From NCBI RefSeq assembly GCF_001586775.1, contig NZ_LQXS01000003.1, positions 1-64,000 on the forward strand: DNA of 64,000 bases. The letters run 5' to 3'. This DNA comes from Sphingobacterium populi. GTDB lineage: Bacteria; Bacteroidota; Bacteroidia; Sphingobacteriales; Sphingobacteriaceae. Position numbers and translations under genes: made by a program. The notes below the pieces were generated by a model. The model had not been told where the DNA came from and ran no database searches. It worked only from the letters and a program-made list of their open reading frames with translations. Positions 16,049 to 25,342 of this stretch are shown piece after piece (within the stretch, counting starts at the first letter, position 1; every line of letters starts with the position of its first letter).

Positions 16049-19000
16049 TTAAACAGGTACCGAGCGCATTTCTCTTAAGAGATGGAGTGCATATTCAATT
16101 GAGCTAACGCCGCTAATTGCGATGCGCAACTGTCCTTTTACTTCTTTCAGGTTACTGATCGTTGCGTGCTGTTGTACAAAGGTGAGCACTTGGCCGAATT
16201 GTGGTGATTCAAAATAGCTGGATTTCGCATTCGATACAAAGAAACCTTTCAGCGTATCTTTCTTATACGTGATCTTCTCCAAGCCTATTTCTTTACCCAA
16301 CCATTGCAGACGGAGCGTATCGAACAACTGGAAAACAGGGGCGGGGATCGGACCAAAACGATCTTCTAATGCTTTTGCAAAATTCTCTAATTCTGATTCG
16401 CTCTGCAACTTCGACAATTCAGTATACAGATTGTAACGCTCCGAGATATTTGTGACATACTCGTCCGGAATCAATACTTCCAGGTCGGTATCGATCTGGG
16501 TGAACGATACGTAGGTACGATTTTGGTCGTCGGCGAATAGTTCGCCAAACTCGTCATCTTTCAATTCTTGCACGGCTTCGTCCAAGATCTTGTTATACAT
16601 TTCGAAGCCGATCTCGGCGATAAAACCCGATTGCTCGGCGCCCAGTAAGTTTCCGGAGCCACGAATGTCCAAATCGCGCATCGCTACGTTGAAACCAGAA
16701 CCCAACTCCGAAAATTCTTCAATAGCCGAAAGACGTTTGTAGGCTTCGTTGGTCAAGGTGGATAATGGCGGGCTTAACAAATAGCAAAATGCTTTCTTGT
16801 TGGATCGACCAACACGACCGCGCATCTGATGCAAATCGCTCAAGCCAAACATGTGCGCTTGGTTGATGATGATCGTGTTGGCATTTGGAATGTCTAATCC
16901 CGCTTCAATAATGGTGGTCGCGATCAAAACATCGTAATCGTGATTAATGAATTTGAGCATCACGTCTTCCAGATCGTCGCCTTCTAGCTGACCGTGGGCC
17001 ACGCCAACGCGCGCATTAGGCACGAGCTTTTGGATCAATAAACCCAACTGTTTTAAGTCCGCCACACGATTGTGAATGAAGAAAACCTGACCGCCACGAT
17101 CTAGCTCAAAAGATATGGCTTCTTGAATGAGTGCATCATTGAAAACATGTAACTCCGTTTGTACAGGTTGGCGATTAGGCGGCGGCGTGGAGATAATGCT
17201 CAGGTCGCGCGCACCCATCAAAGAGAAATGCAACGTTCGTGGAATTGGAGTCGCAGTAAGCGTCAGCGAATCTACGTTAGCACGCATATGCTTCAACTTT
17301 TCTTTGACCGATACGCCAAACTTTTGTTCTTCATCGATAATCATTAAGCCCAAATCCTTAAACTTCACATCTTTACTCACCAAGCGATGCGTGCCGATAA
17401 TGATGTCGACTTTGCCTTCGGCCAGTCGAGCTAAGGTTTCCTTGATCTGCTTACTGGTCTTGAATCGGTTGATGTAGTCGATATTTGCGGGCAGATCTTT
17501 TAGACGCTCGGAGAAAGTGCGATAATGCTGTAATGCCAAGATCGTTGTTGGAACTAATACAGCAACCTGTTTGCTGTCTGCCACGGCTTTGAATGCCGCG
17601 CGAATCGCGACTTCGGTTTTCCCAAAGCCTACATCACCACAGACCAAACGATCCATCGGATGCGGTGATTCCATATCTCGTTTTACATCGGCCGTAGATT
17701 TCTCTTGATCTGGCGTGTCTTCATAAATGAAGGACGCTTCTAATTCTTTTTGCAAATAGGTATCAGGACTAAACGCATTCCCGGTTTGTGCTTTTCGCTT
17801 CGCGTAAAGCTTAATCAAATCACGAGCAATATCTTTTACCTTTTTCTTAGTGGTTTTCTTGAGCTTCTCCCAAGTGTCGGTGCCGAGCTTATTCATTTTG
17901 GGAATCGCACCTTCCTTGCCCGTGTATTTGGAAATACGATTCAGGGAGTTGATGTTGACATAAAGCAGATCATTATCGGCGTAGATTAACCGAATCATCT
18001 CTTGCGTTTTGCCACTAACTTCTACTTTTTCCAATCCGGCATATTTGCCGACTCCGTGGTCGATGTGTGTGATAAAATCACCCGGTTTTAGATCGCGTAG
18101 ATCTTTGAGTGTGATGGCCTGAGAGCGCTCATAGCCTTTTTTGCGCTTGTATTTGTAATAGCGATCAAATATCTGATGATCGGTATAGCAGGCCACTCGA
18201 ATGCTGTCGTCGCGAAAACCTTCGCGAAGCGCTTTGTAAACAGGTGTAAATTGTACGGATTTGTCCAAATCATCCAGAATGGCATAAATACGCTCAATCT
18301 GTTTGTTCGAATCTGAAAAAATCACATTAGTAATCTTCTTTTGCTCATTTTCCTTAAAATTATGAATCAACAGGTTGAAATCCTTGTTGAAAGAAGGCTG
18401 CGGATGCGTGTCGAATTGTACCGTGATATCGGCATTATAAAAGAACTGTTTGCCAAACTCTATGATAGGGAATTCAAAAAGCATCGCATTCACATTTTTA
18501 TCATCGGAAAATGTAAAACGCGGATCTACCCACTCGGGATTGTTTTTGATATCGTCTTCGGACAGTGCTTTCCAAAATTGAGCGGCTTTCAGGTAGCCTT
18601 CACGCAATATATCTAAAGTAAACTGCACATCTTTAATCCAAATCACCGCGTCATTGGAAATATATTCTAATAAAGAAATATGGTTATTGGACAGAAACTT
18701 TGCCTGCACATTGGGCACGATGGTGACCGAATTGATTTTCTTCACTGACACCTGACTTTCGATGTCAAAGGTGCGTATCGTCTCAATCTCATCTCCAAAA
18801 AATTCTACGCGATAAGGCAAATCATTGGAAAAAGAAAAGATATCAACAATACCACCACGGATCGCAAACTGCCCGGGCTCATACACAAAATCGACACGTT
18901 CAAAATCGTATTCGTACAAGAACTCGTTGATAAAATCGATGCTTAACTTGGTATTGACACGGATCTCTAAGGTATTCTTCTCCAAATCATCCCTATTGAT

Positions 19001-19408
19001 GACTTTCTCGGCAATAGCTTCTGGATAAGTAACAACGATCTTAGGCAATTCCGAAACATGGTGCAGCGAACTCAATGTTTCTGCTCGTTGCAATACGTGT
19101 GTGCCATCGAGCTGTGTAAAATCGTATGCTTTCCGGTAGGAGGATGGGAAAAATAAAATCTGTTTATCAAATAAGCTTTCGAGATCGGCCAAGAAAAAGG
19201 ACGCTTCCTCATGTGTTGGGAGGATGAAGACAAATGGACGTTGCTGTAATTCGTACAGACTTGCTGCTACGACTGCGTCTGACGATCCGATCAATCCTTT
19301 TGCATGAATTTTTGGACTTTTTTTAGTAATCTCTTTGCCTAAGGTAGTTAGCTGCTCGGAGCCGCCATATTTTTTGATGATCTCTTGAATATCCACTCGT
19401 ATTACCAA
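16049..19408 (-). CDS. mfd: Transcription-repair coupling factor Mfd
   Basis: A 1119-residue ATP-driven translocase that removes RNA polymerase stalled at DNA lesions and recruits UvrA. Visible parts in order: UvrB-like N-terminal region (residues 1-350, degenerate), the RNA-polymerase interaction domain around DLKPGDFITHIDHGVG (about 440-500), a superfamily 2 helicase core with Walker A GDVGFGKTEVA (about 595) and DEEQ box in IIDEEQKFGV, motif VI region QMRGRVGRS, and the C-terminal TRCF domain. Length is normal. It is transcribed alone, ending at the shared terminator at 15994-16027. Confidence 0.98.
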   Translation of the reverse strand: MVIRVDIQEIIKKYGGSEQLTTLGKEITKKSPKIHAKGLIGSSDAVVAASLYELQQRPFVFILPTHEEASFFLADLESLFDKQILFFPSSYRKAYDFTQLDGTHVLQRAETLSSLHHVSELPKIVVTYPEAIAEKVINRDDLEKNTLEIRVNTKLSIDFINEFLYEYDFERVDFVYEPGQFAIRGGIVDIFSFSNDLPYRVEFFGDEIETIRTFDIESQVSVKKINSVTIVPNVQAKFLSNNHISLLEYISNDAVIWIKDVQFTLDILREGYLKAAQFWKALSEDDIKNNPEWVDPRFTFSDDKNVNAMLFEFPIIEFGKQFFYNADITVQFDTHPQPSFNKDFNLLIHNFKENEQKKITNVIFSDSNKQIERIYAILDDLDKSVQFTPVYKALREGFRDDSIRVACYTDHQIFDRYYKYKRKKGYERSQAITLKDLRDLKPGDFITHIDHGVGKYAGLEKVEVSGKTQEMIRLIYADNDLLYVNINSLNRISKYTGKEGAIPKMNKLGTDTWEKLKKTTKKKVKDIARDLIKLYAKRKAQTGNAFSPDTYLQKELEASFIYEDTPDQEKSTADVKRDMESPHPMDRLVCGDVGFGKTEVAIRAAFKAVADSKQVAVLVPTTILALQHYRTFSERLKDLPANIDYINRFKTSKQIKETLARLAEGKVDIIIGTHRLVSKDVKFKDLGLMIIDEEQKFGVSVKEKLKHMRANVDSLTLTATPIPRTLHFSLMGARDLSIISTPPPNRQPVQTELHVFNDALIQEAISFELDRGGQVFFIHNRVADLKQLGLLIQKLVPNARVGVAHGQLEGDDLEDVMLKFINHDYDVLIATTIIEAGLDIPNANTIIINQAHMFGLSDLHQMRGRVGRSNKKAFCYLLSPPLSTLTNEAYKRLSAIEEFSELGSGFNVAMRDLDIRGSGNLLGAEQSGFIAEIGFEMYNKILDEAVQELKDDEFGELFADDQNRTYVSFTQIDTDLEVLIPDEYVTNISERYNLYTELSKLQSESELENFAKALEDRFGPIPAPVFQLFDTLRLQWLGKEIGLEKITYKKDTLKGFFVSNAKSSYFESPQFGQVLTFVQQHATISNLKEVKGQLRIAISGVSSIEYALHLLREMRSVPV

Positions 19409-19855
19409 TTTGAATACGAATGTACAAAAACCTTACCGATGCATGCAACTACCGTATATTTAATCACGCAGTTGAACGGCCTAAAAATACCAAAGGAGTC
19501 GTACTCAATGGCAGACTCCTTTGTACGTTTTGCCGAAGCATCACGCGATGTTAACAACATGGTTAGTTAGTTGTATTTTTATATTTGTATTATCTGTTTC
19601 GTAATGTAAATATAGTATTTTGTTTAAAAAATGCAACGAAAATAGTTTTTATTTAAGAGAATGATATAACATGGGCTGATTTATGCCAGTTTCGTTAATA
19701 GGCGTGCGCTATCATAGGAAGTTATTACGAGATCCGAATTGATCTGAAAGTTCGTAGCCTATCACCACGATACTACTTTAAGTGGTATATTTGAGGAATG
19801 AGCGAGTCTTATAATAAATTTGTGAGATAGCGCAGTGCTGAAAAGGAGAATTGCT
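19409..19855. other. Intergenic region between mfd and the DUF983 gene
   Basis: This 447-bp stretch has no convincing gene. It holds a hairpin with arms CAAAGGAGTC (19491-19500) and GACTCCTTTG (19514-19523), a long AT-rich part (about 19565-19670) and, near its end, a palindrome and a promoter element described separately. Divergent promoters for mfd and the DUF983 gene must lie here. Confidence 0.6.
19770..19793 (+). promoter_or_regulatory. Candidate -7 element with overlapping operator-like palindrome
   Basis: TATATTTG at 19786-19793 matches TAnnTTTG. It overlaps an imperfect palindrome of 9-nt arms, ATACTACTT (19770-19778) and AAGTGGTAT (19780-19788), with one non-Watson-Crick pair and a single central base. 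A repressor bound there would cover the promoter of the DUF983 gene. No TTTG occurs at the usual -33 distance. Confidence 0.4.
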
Positions 19856-20287
19856 ATGAAGAATACAACCGAAACAAAGTTTCCCAGTATTATTGAAAGT
19901 GCATGGAATTGCAAATGTCCGCGCTGTCGTCGCGGAAATATGTTTGAGGGGTCAATTTTTAGCTTTAGCAGTTCTGCTCGGCAAATGCGAGCTGTATGCC
20001 CACATTGTGAGCTTGTGTTTGAGAAAGAACCCGGATATTTTTACGTAGCAATGTATGTGAGCTACGTTTTTGTGGTGGCACAGCTCATTGCTTCTTGCGT
20101 AGCCACTTATGTAATTACGGGCAATGCAGAGTCACCGTGGTTATACTTAATTGTGGCTTGTGCAGCGGTTATTATCTTAGCGCCTTTTAATTACCGTTAT
20201 TCGCGTGTCGTATTGCTATACTGGATGACGCCATCTTTTCGATTCCGTCCAGAATTATATGAACGCGAACCAGCTAACAGTATTTAG
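19856..20287 (+). CDS. DUF983 membrane protein
   Basis: A 143-residue protein of the DUF983 family. It begins MKNTTETKF at 19856, chosen because AAAGGAG lies just upstream; an ATG seven codons earlier would overlap that site. Two CxxC pairs (CPRCRRGNMFEG near residue 18 and CPHCELVFE near 48) suggest a zinc ribbon, followed by two hydrophobic helices (about 62-85 and 95-117). Role unknown; family members are small inner-membrane proteins with the zinc ribbon on one face. It is a single gene convergent with the amidase gene. Confidence 0.88.
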   Translation: MKNTTETKFPSIIESAWNCKCPRCRRGNMFEGSIFSFSSSARQMRAVCPHCELVFEKEPGYFYVAMYVSYVFVVAQLIASCVATYVITGNAESPWLYLIVACAAVIILAPFNYRYSRVVLLYWMTPSFRFRPELYEREPANSI

Positions 20288-20299
20288 AGAAAATATTTG

Positions 20300-21268
20300 C
20301 TAATAAAATTTGCGGTACAAATCATACAGAACCATGATGTCGTAGGGTGTTAGTTCTGAAGATAGATCGGTACGGATATACTTCTTTTTAAAAGAACGCA
20401 CCGCAGTACGCAGATTTGAAGTATCATAACCAATAATACGCAAGGCGTCGGTGCTGTTGAATGTCGCTGGTGGAGGTGCAAGGTAATTGGCATTGTACCA
20501 AATTCCAAATCCGCGGTCGGCCAAGGTTTCCCATGGAAAGTAGGTGCTTGGATCATCTTTACGACCGGGAGCATAATCAGAATGTCCAATAAAGTTGGTT
20601 TGCGGAATACGGTATTTGCTTTTGAGATTGTTCAACAAAATCAACAAAGCATTGATCTGCAAATCTGGAAAGGGCTCGCTGCCATTATTATCCAATTCTA
20701 TTCCGATTGATACGGAGTTCATATCAGTGATATTTCCCCATTTTCCGGCTCCGGCGTGCCAAGCACGCTGATAATCATTAAGCATTTGTACAACTTGCCC
20801 GTCTCGACCGATCACATAGTGACTGCTTACTTGTGTGTGCGCTAATTGAAAGGTTCTGATGGTTTGCGCAATGCTGTTTTGTGAAGTATGATGGATCATC
20901 ACAAATTGAGGCTTGCGTAGATCGTAATGTATGGTGGGGGCAAAGTCATAATTGCGTTGAATACCAGTTGCATGCAATTCTGCTACCTCTCGCTCTGGTG
21001 TGGATACTGGTTGGGAGATATTTTCAAACGGCGTGTTTGGTATTGCAGTGGTCTGCGACTGTGCGACAGCGGTATTGTTTTCCGCTACGCGCGGCTCTTC
21101 AATATCGATCACGATCGACTCAGAAGAAGGTGCTGCCGTTACTACCGCTGGAGAAACGATTGCTTTAGTTTTTTTCTTGGAGCTAGAACAGCTTTGCGTA
21201 ATCGCTGCTAACAAAATCATTCCACACGCAAGCCATTTAAATTTCATCATTTTGAACTTATCCTTCAA
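20300..21268 (-). CDS. N-acetylmuramoyl-L-alanine amidase (Amidase_2), lipoprotein
   Basis: A 322-residue zinc amidase that cleaves the lactyl-peptide bond of peptidoglycan. The signal peptide ends in a lipobox (TQSC). After a low-complexity Ser/Thr/Glu linker (about 35-95) the Amidase_2 domain shows its zinc ligands in MIHHTSQN, in the WHAG segment and in GHSDYAPGRKDDP. A C-terminal region of about 75 residues follows and may bind the wall. Start is uncertain: Met at residues 1, 7 and 8 are all possible. It ends a run of envelope genes read on the minus strand. Confidence 0.92.
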   Translation of the reverse strand: MKDKFKMMKFKWLACGMILLAAITQSCSSSKKKTKAIVSPAVVTAAPSSESIVIDIEEPRVAENNTAVAQSQTTAIPNTPFENISQPVSTPEREVAELHATGIQRNYDFAPTIHYDLRKPQFVMIHHTSQNSIAQTIRTFQLAHTQVSSHYVIGRDGQVVQMLNDYQRAWHAGAGKWGNITDMNSVSIGIELDNNGSEPFPDLQINALLILLNNLKSKYRIPQTNFIGHSDYAPGRKDDPSTYFPWETLADRGFGIWYNANYLAPPPATFNSTDALRIIGYDTSNLRTAVRSFKKKYIRTDLSSELTPYDIMVLYDLYRKFY

Positions 21269-21301
21269 TCTTGTCTATCTAGTCCTGGGAAAACCAATCC
21301 T

Positions 21302-22309
21302 TTATTGTCTTGGGAAATTAAATAATACACCCATTGCCAATGCTTGACTGTATTGCATTGGAGCACCACGATCCGGGTCAGGCTTCCATGTTCTATCGTA
21401 TACCATTGTTCCATTGGCAGTTACACTAATAAAACTCGTGACTTTAGCAGTCAATGTAACATCCAATCGATGATCCGGATTGGTTACCTCGGTATAATCT
21501 GCCAATAACATATATCTAGATTTTATATGGAGATTTTTTGTTAAATCTCGATCCAAATTTGCTAGTAATTGAAAACCGAGTTCGTTTCGTACAGTTCGGC
21601 CAGGTAGCACGCCAAAACGAGTATCTACACCATCTCTCTGTCCATTTGGCGGAATATCAGAGTCTAGTACGAAAGTCTGTCTAGCAGAACCTGTACCAAA
21701 ACGTAGGGAAAAGGTGTTGTCTGGCTTATATTCCAAACCCAGTGATTCTGTTAAATAGCCTGGTGACATAAACCGGGTATTAATCAGACCTCGATCTTCC
21801 GCGGCTGGATTTTCATACCCTGGGGCGAAGATGGATTCGAATGAAACAGAAGTAAATACAGACCAATTACTAGAAAACTTATAGGCCAACTTATTATCCC
21901 AAAGAATACGGTCAACATTTTTCCTTGCGCGTTGATCCTGATTGGCTAACACACCATATCGTAAATCAAATTCAGTGGTGAAGTTAAAGTCATTACGGTT
22001 GTATTCCGACTTATGCCATGCAGTAGTTGCCCATGCCATGGAATTGACACCACCGTCACGCCAAGATTCACTAAATGAAGCTTGGTTAAGGTTGAATCCG
22101 ATTTTTGTCCAGTGTTTCCAGTAATCTACAGATAAACCCAATTCTGGAATAGGTACTTTTACATTGCGAATGCTTAATGGTTTTGTCGTACGGCTATCGA
22201 CGATACTGGTGTCTGGCCGAGCACGAAGATCTTTTAAATCTTGCGCTTTGGCGGCATTCCCCATACCTACAAACATAGCTAGCGCAACTAAGCAAATTAC
22301 CTGTTTCAT
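21302..22309 (-). CDS. DUF3078 domain protein, exported
   Basis: A 335-residue protein with a cleavable signal peptide ending near AKAQ. It has the DUF3078 features of Bacteroidota: DYWKHWTKIGFNLNQASFSESW around residue 60-80 (named here by position), a WRDGGVNSMAW segment, and many alternating aromatic strands that suggest a small outer-membrane beta barrel. Function unknown. It starts 2 bp after the stop of the upstream carboxypeptidase-regulatory-domain gene, so the two are cotranscribed, followed by the amidase gene 33 bp later. Confidence 0.85.
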   Translation of the reverse strand: MKQVICLVALAMFVGMGNAAKAQDLKDLRARPDTSIVDSRTTKPLSIRNVKVPIPELGLSVDYWKHWTKIGFNLNQASFSESWRDGGVNSMAWATTAWHKSEYNRNDFNFTTEFDLRYGVLANQDQRARKNVDRILWDNKLAYKFSSNWSVFTSVSFESIFAPGYENPAAEDRGLINTRFMSPGYLTESLGLEYKPDNTFSLRFGTGSARQTFVLDSDIPPNGQRDGVDTRFGVLPGRTVRNELGFQLLANLDRDLTKNLHIKSRYMLLADYTEVTNPDHRLDVTLTAKVTSFISVTANGTMVYDRTWKPDPDRGAPMQYSQALAMGVLFNFPRQ

Positions 22310-22311
22310 AC

Positions 22312-23073
22312 TTAATTATCTTGTTTTACATCAAAGTCTACCTTAGGTAGTACTGGCAAAGGTCGCAAATCTGGCAATATTTTAAACATATTGTATTTAC
22401 TTTTTATGTATTGTGTCAATTGATAATGACTTGCTCGCGTGGCAAAAGCATAGGACGGCCGATATCGAATCATAAAATTTTGCAACTGCTCGCCTTCAAG
22501 CCCAAGTAAATTGTGCACCAGATCGGGCGTAAATATAGAATCAACCACATTATCTTCATAGACTTGCTGCATGTAAGCGGTAAATCTACGAGCATTGCGA
22601 CCTTCTTTACTTAGCAAGTTATATATTGCATTAATACTTAGTCCAGCTCCGGTTGGTCCTACGCTAATCAAAGATCCTGGATCAGCCAACTTATATGCGT
22701 CGTGATACTCTCGTTTTGATTCTTCATAAATCTCAATTGGAGATCGACGAGCATTTACTTTTACCGTCTCAATATACCGAAAATCTCGCAACATCGAGTG
22801 CACCAAGATTTGTTTGCGGGGTACTGCGAGTGTATCACTAAGAAAACCATCTTTTAAAAAGACTAGCGTGTCGGTAGGTTCCACGTCTATACGGAACTCG
22901 CCCTTGGCATTATTGAAAATTCGTTGATGAGTTCGGGTATTGTAGATTTGTACTCTTCCTAATCGATCCTTGGATTCTTTATCATATACGATGCCCTCCA
23001 AGCGAACCTGACCTTGCAAGTAAAAAGGTAGAGTTGCTAGGCAAAATGCGATGATATAGAAGGATAGGTTCAC
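22312..23073 (-). CDS. Carboxypeptidase-regulatory-like domain protein, exported
   Basis: A 253-residue protein with a signal peptide (cleavage near YLQGQ) and one CarboxypepD_reg-like domain at about residues 22-95, with the usual VRLEGIVYDKES start and KGEFRI turn. The remaining part is helical and of unknown type (RRSPIEIYEESKREYHDAYK region). It is probably periplasmic or outer-membrane attached. The tight spacing to the DUF3078 gene suggests the two proteins act together. Many Bacteroidota carry such pairs, but a biochemical role is not known. Confidence 0.78.
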   Translation of the reverse strand: MNLSFYIIAFCLATLPFYLQGQVRLEGIVYDKESKDRLGRVQIYNTRTHQRIFNNAKGEFRIDVEPTDTLVFLKDGFLSDTLAVPRKQILVHSMLRDFRYIETVKVNARRSPIEIYEESKREYHDAYKLADPGSLISVGPTGAGLSINAIYNLLSKEGRNARRFTAYMQQVYEDNVVDSIFTPDLVHNLLGLEGEQLQNFMIRYRPSYAFATRASHYQLTQYIKSKYNMFKILPDLRPLPVLPKVDFDVKQDN

Positions 23074-23138
23074 TGCTATAAAACTACATGTTCACACAGA
23101 AGATTACTAATATTTAACATCTTTTTGAAGATGTTGCC

Positions 23139-23987
23139 TTATTTGGATACAATGATAAGCTGTCCGACGGCTAGATTTTCATCTTCCAACGCATTGATTT
23201 GGATTAGTTCGGCGACCGAGAGGCCATATTGCTGACCGATACTATAAAGTGTATCATTGGCCTTTACCTGATAGATAATCATGGCTACTGGTTTCTTAAC
23301 TTCCTCTGGTGTCGCAATTTCTTCTGATACTTCTTTCTCTCTAATGATATCTTCGACCTCTACCTCACGTCTTTCTTGTTCAACGTAGCTTTCTGCTCTG
23401 TCGTATTGCTGTAAATCGTATCGTTCTATAAGATCGATAAGCAGATAGGCGTAACGAGGATTTGTTGCATAGCCAGCCTTCTTAAGTCCGTGTGCCCAAC
23501 CTTTGTAATCGTCTTTCCGGAGGGTAAAAAGTGCTTCGTATCTTTTGCGGAGCAAAAACTGCGAATGATCTCTAAAGGAATCATCAGGGTTATTGTATAC
23601 TCGGAAACAATCATTTGGGCCGTCATCAGGGCGTGAAATACGACGACCTTTCCAAACGCCTCCACATTTTATTCCGAAATGATTGTTAGCTTGTGTTGCT
23701 AAATAGCTGTTGCCGTTGCCCGATTCCAACAATGCTTGAGCTAGTTTGATACTAGCCGGGATACCATATTGGTTCATCTCAGCAATCGCAATGGCCTTGT
23801 AGCGATCAATGTAGGAGTGGCTACTGCCGTAGGTTTGTCCTACGGGTTTATTGTTCGAGTTGGGTCTATTAGTAGTTGTCGAGGGGTATTTCTTGGAGGA
23901 GCGCAAGGTTCCTGATCTTCTTGAGCTACAGCTCGTGAAGATCAGGAAAATGCTAAATAACATAATAAATCCAAACTTATATCCCAC
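23139..23987 (-). CDS. Glucosaminidase-LysM lipoprotein
   Basis: A 282-residue exported wall hydrolase. A lipobox-like FTSC follows the hydrophobic leader. The glucosaminidase domain (about residues 60-215) contains the ALLESGNGNS motif with the probable catalytic Glu, and NNHFGIKC. A spacer rich in Glu is followed by one LysM repeat at the C-terminus (about 238-282, VKANDTLYSIGQQYGL) that binds peptidoglycan. It should cleave glycan strands. A shorter paralogue lies directly upstream. Confidence 0.92.
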   Translation of the reverse strand: MGYKFGFIMLFSIFLIFTSCSSRRSGTLRSSKKYPSTTTNRPNSNNKPVGQTYGSSHSYIDRYKAIAIAEMNQYGIPASIKLAQALLESGNGNSYLATQANNHFGIKCGGVWKGRRISRPDDGPNDCFRVYNNPDDSFRDHSQFLLRKRYEALFTLRKDDYKGWAHGLKKAGYATNPRYAYLLIDLIERYDLQQYDRAESYVEQERREVEVEDIIREKEVSEEIATPEEVKKPVAMIIYQVKANDTLYSIGQQYGLSVAELIQINALEDENLAVGQLIIVSK

Positions 23988-24033
23988 TGCTCAATCGAAG
24001 AAAAATGTTGCCTGATTATGTACGAGGGTTTAT

Positions 24034-24546
24034 TTAGTTAAGGGACGATTTTTCGTCATATTGATCTAAATCGTAACGATCGATAGTTGCCAAAACTTTG
24101 CGAGACCAATCTCCTGATGTAGAGTATCCTGATCGGGCGATTCCTTTTATCCAAGATTGATAATCTTCTGAATCGTGTTTTAAGAAAAGGGGTTGTGTGG
24201 ATTTTTTTCGTTGTAGTAGCTCTACGAAATCGCGGTAGGAGGCGAGTGTAGAATCGTAACCTTTGTAAGCAGACCTAATCTTTTTACTGCTGTTTTTGCC
24301 TTTGATGCCAAAATGATTATTTAGGTACGTAGCAATTCGACTATTGCCATAAGCGCTTTCGTGAATTGCGATTGCTAAGATAACAGAAGCTGGTACTCCC
24401 GTCTCTCTCATCAGCTGCTTAGCAGCTTTGCTGTGTTTTTCCAGATAACTCGTCGGTGTGTATTTTTTCTGTGCAGTACACAAAGATGTGCCGATTGTTA
24501 ACATGACAAAAAGTACACTTAGTACCTTCATCCAGTTTTTTAACAT
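24034..24546 (-). CDS. Glucosaminidase-domain protein, exported
   Basis: A 170-residue protein with a signal peptide (ending near CTAQ) and only a glucosaminidase domain. The motif AIAIHESAYGNSRIA around residue 57-71 aligns with the LLESGNGNSYLA motif of the downstream paralogue and retains the catalytic Glu; NNHFGIKG is also shared. It lacks the LysM repeat. The two probably arose by duplication and sit 46 bp apart. It follows the O-methyltransferase gene by 22 bp. Confidence 0.9.
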   Translation of the reverse strand: MLKNWMKVLSVLFVMLTIGTSLCTAQKKYTPTSYLEKHSKAAKQLMRETGVPASVILAIAIHESAYGNSRIATYLNNHFGIKGKNSSKKIRSAYKGYDSTLASYRDFVELLQRKKSTQPLFLKHDSEDYQSWIKGIARSGYSTSGDWSRKVLATIDRYDLDQYDEKSSLN

Positions 24547-24568
24547 AGTGCTTTTTTTGGTTCAACCA

Positions 24569-25204
24569 TCACTTTTTGCGTAATACAAAAAGCCCGTCTC
24601 TAATGGGCAAGATCAATTTTTCAACACGTTGATCTGCCGCTAAAAATGTATTTAATTCTAAAATTTGTCTCGTCTGACTGTCGGGTGTATCATCTAATAC
24701 ACGACCTTTCCACAACACATTATCCACCAGAATCAATCCACCAGAAGGAATCCTGTCTATAACCATCTCATAGTAGATTTTGTTTCGTTTTTTATCGGCG
24801 TCGATAAAAACGAGATCAAATTGCCCTTCAATAGTGGGGATCACATCTACCGCATCACCTAAATGATAACAAATTTGATGTCGTTGCTCGGACTGCTCAA
24901 AATAGTGTTGCACTCGCTCTTGCAGTTCCTCATCAATGTCAATCGTATGAATAATACCTTCTGCTTGCAAACCTTCTGCTAAAGCCAATGTCGCGTATCC
25001 GGTAAATGTGCCAATCTCCAAAATCTGCTTCGGAGCGATTAACTTGCTTAACATGGAAAGTACCCGACCTTGAAAATGACCAGATAGCATGTGTGCCTTT
25101 GTCTCCTTTAAATACGTTTCCCGATTGATTTTTTGAAGTAATATTGGCTCCTGATCACAGGTGCTTTCTAGGTACTCGCTATATTTCTCATCAGGCATAT
25201 TCAT
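24569..25204 (-). CDS. Class I SAM-dependent O-methyltransferase (family 3)
   Basis: About 211 residues from the chosen ATG at 25204 (MNMPDEKYSEYLE); an in-frame ATG 27 bp upstream is less likely. The SAM-binding motif ILEIGTFTGYATLALAEGL lies near residue 63-81, an acidic HTIDIDEE follows, and the FDLVFIDADKKRN metal-binding segment typical of catechol-type O-methyltransferases is intact. The likely substrate is a small catechol or related molecule. Its neighbours (wall hydrolases and pterin genes) give no hint. Confidence 0.9.
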   Translation of the reverse strand: MNMPDEKYSEYLESTCDQEPILLQKINRETYLKETKAHMLSGHFQGRVLSMLSKLIAPKQILEIGTFTGYATLALAEGLQAEGIIHTIDIDEELQERVQHYFEQSEQRHQICYHLGDAVDVIPTIEGQFDLVFIDADKKRNKIYYEMVIDRIPSGGLILVDNVLWKGRVLDDTPDSQTRQILELNTFLAADQRVEKLILPIRDGLFVLRKK

Positions 25205-25298
25205 CGCGACAAATATACTTATTCCCGCCACATAGACAAGTTAAAAATTGTTAATCGACTGTTGTGCAGCGTTTTGTGAAGGGTGGGTAGGTAACAAA

Positions 25299-25325
25299 AT
25301 CAGGTCTGCCGTAGGCAAACCTGAT
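25299..25325 (-). terminator. Terminator after folE
   Basis: ATCAGGTCTGCC (25299-25310) pairs with GGCAAACCTGAT (25314-25325) with one mismatch around GTA. On the minus strand the stem runs into TTTTG, directly after the folE stop region. Confidence 0.7.
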
Positions 25326-25342
25326 CGGATATTCAACTATTT

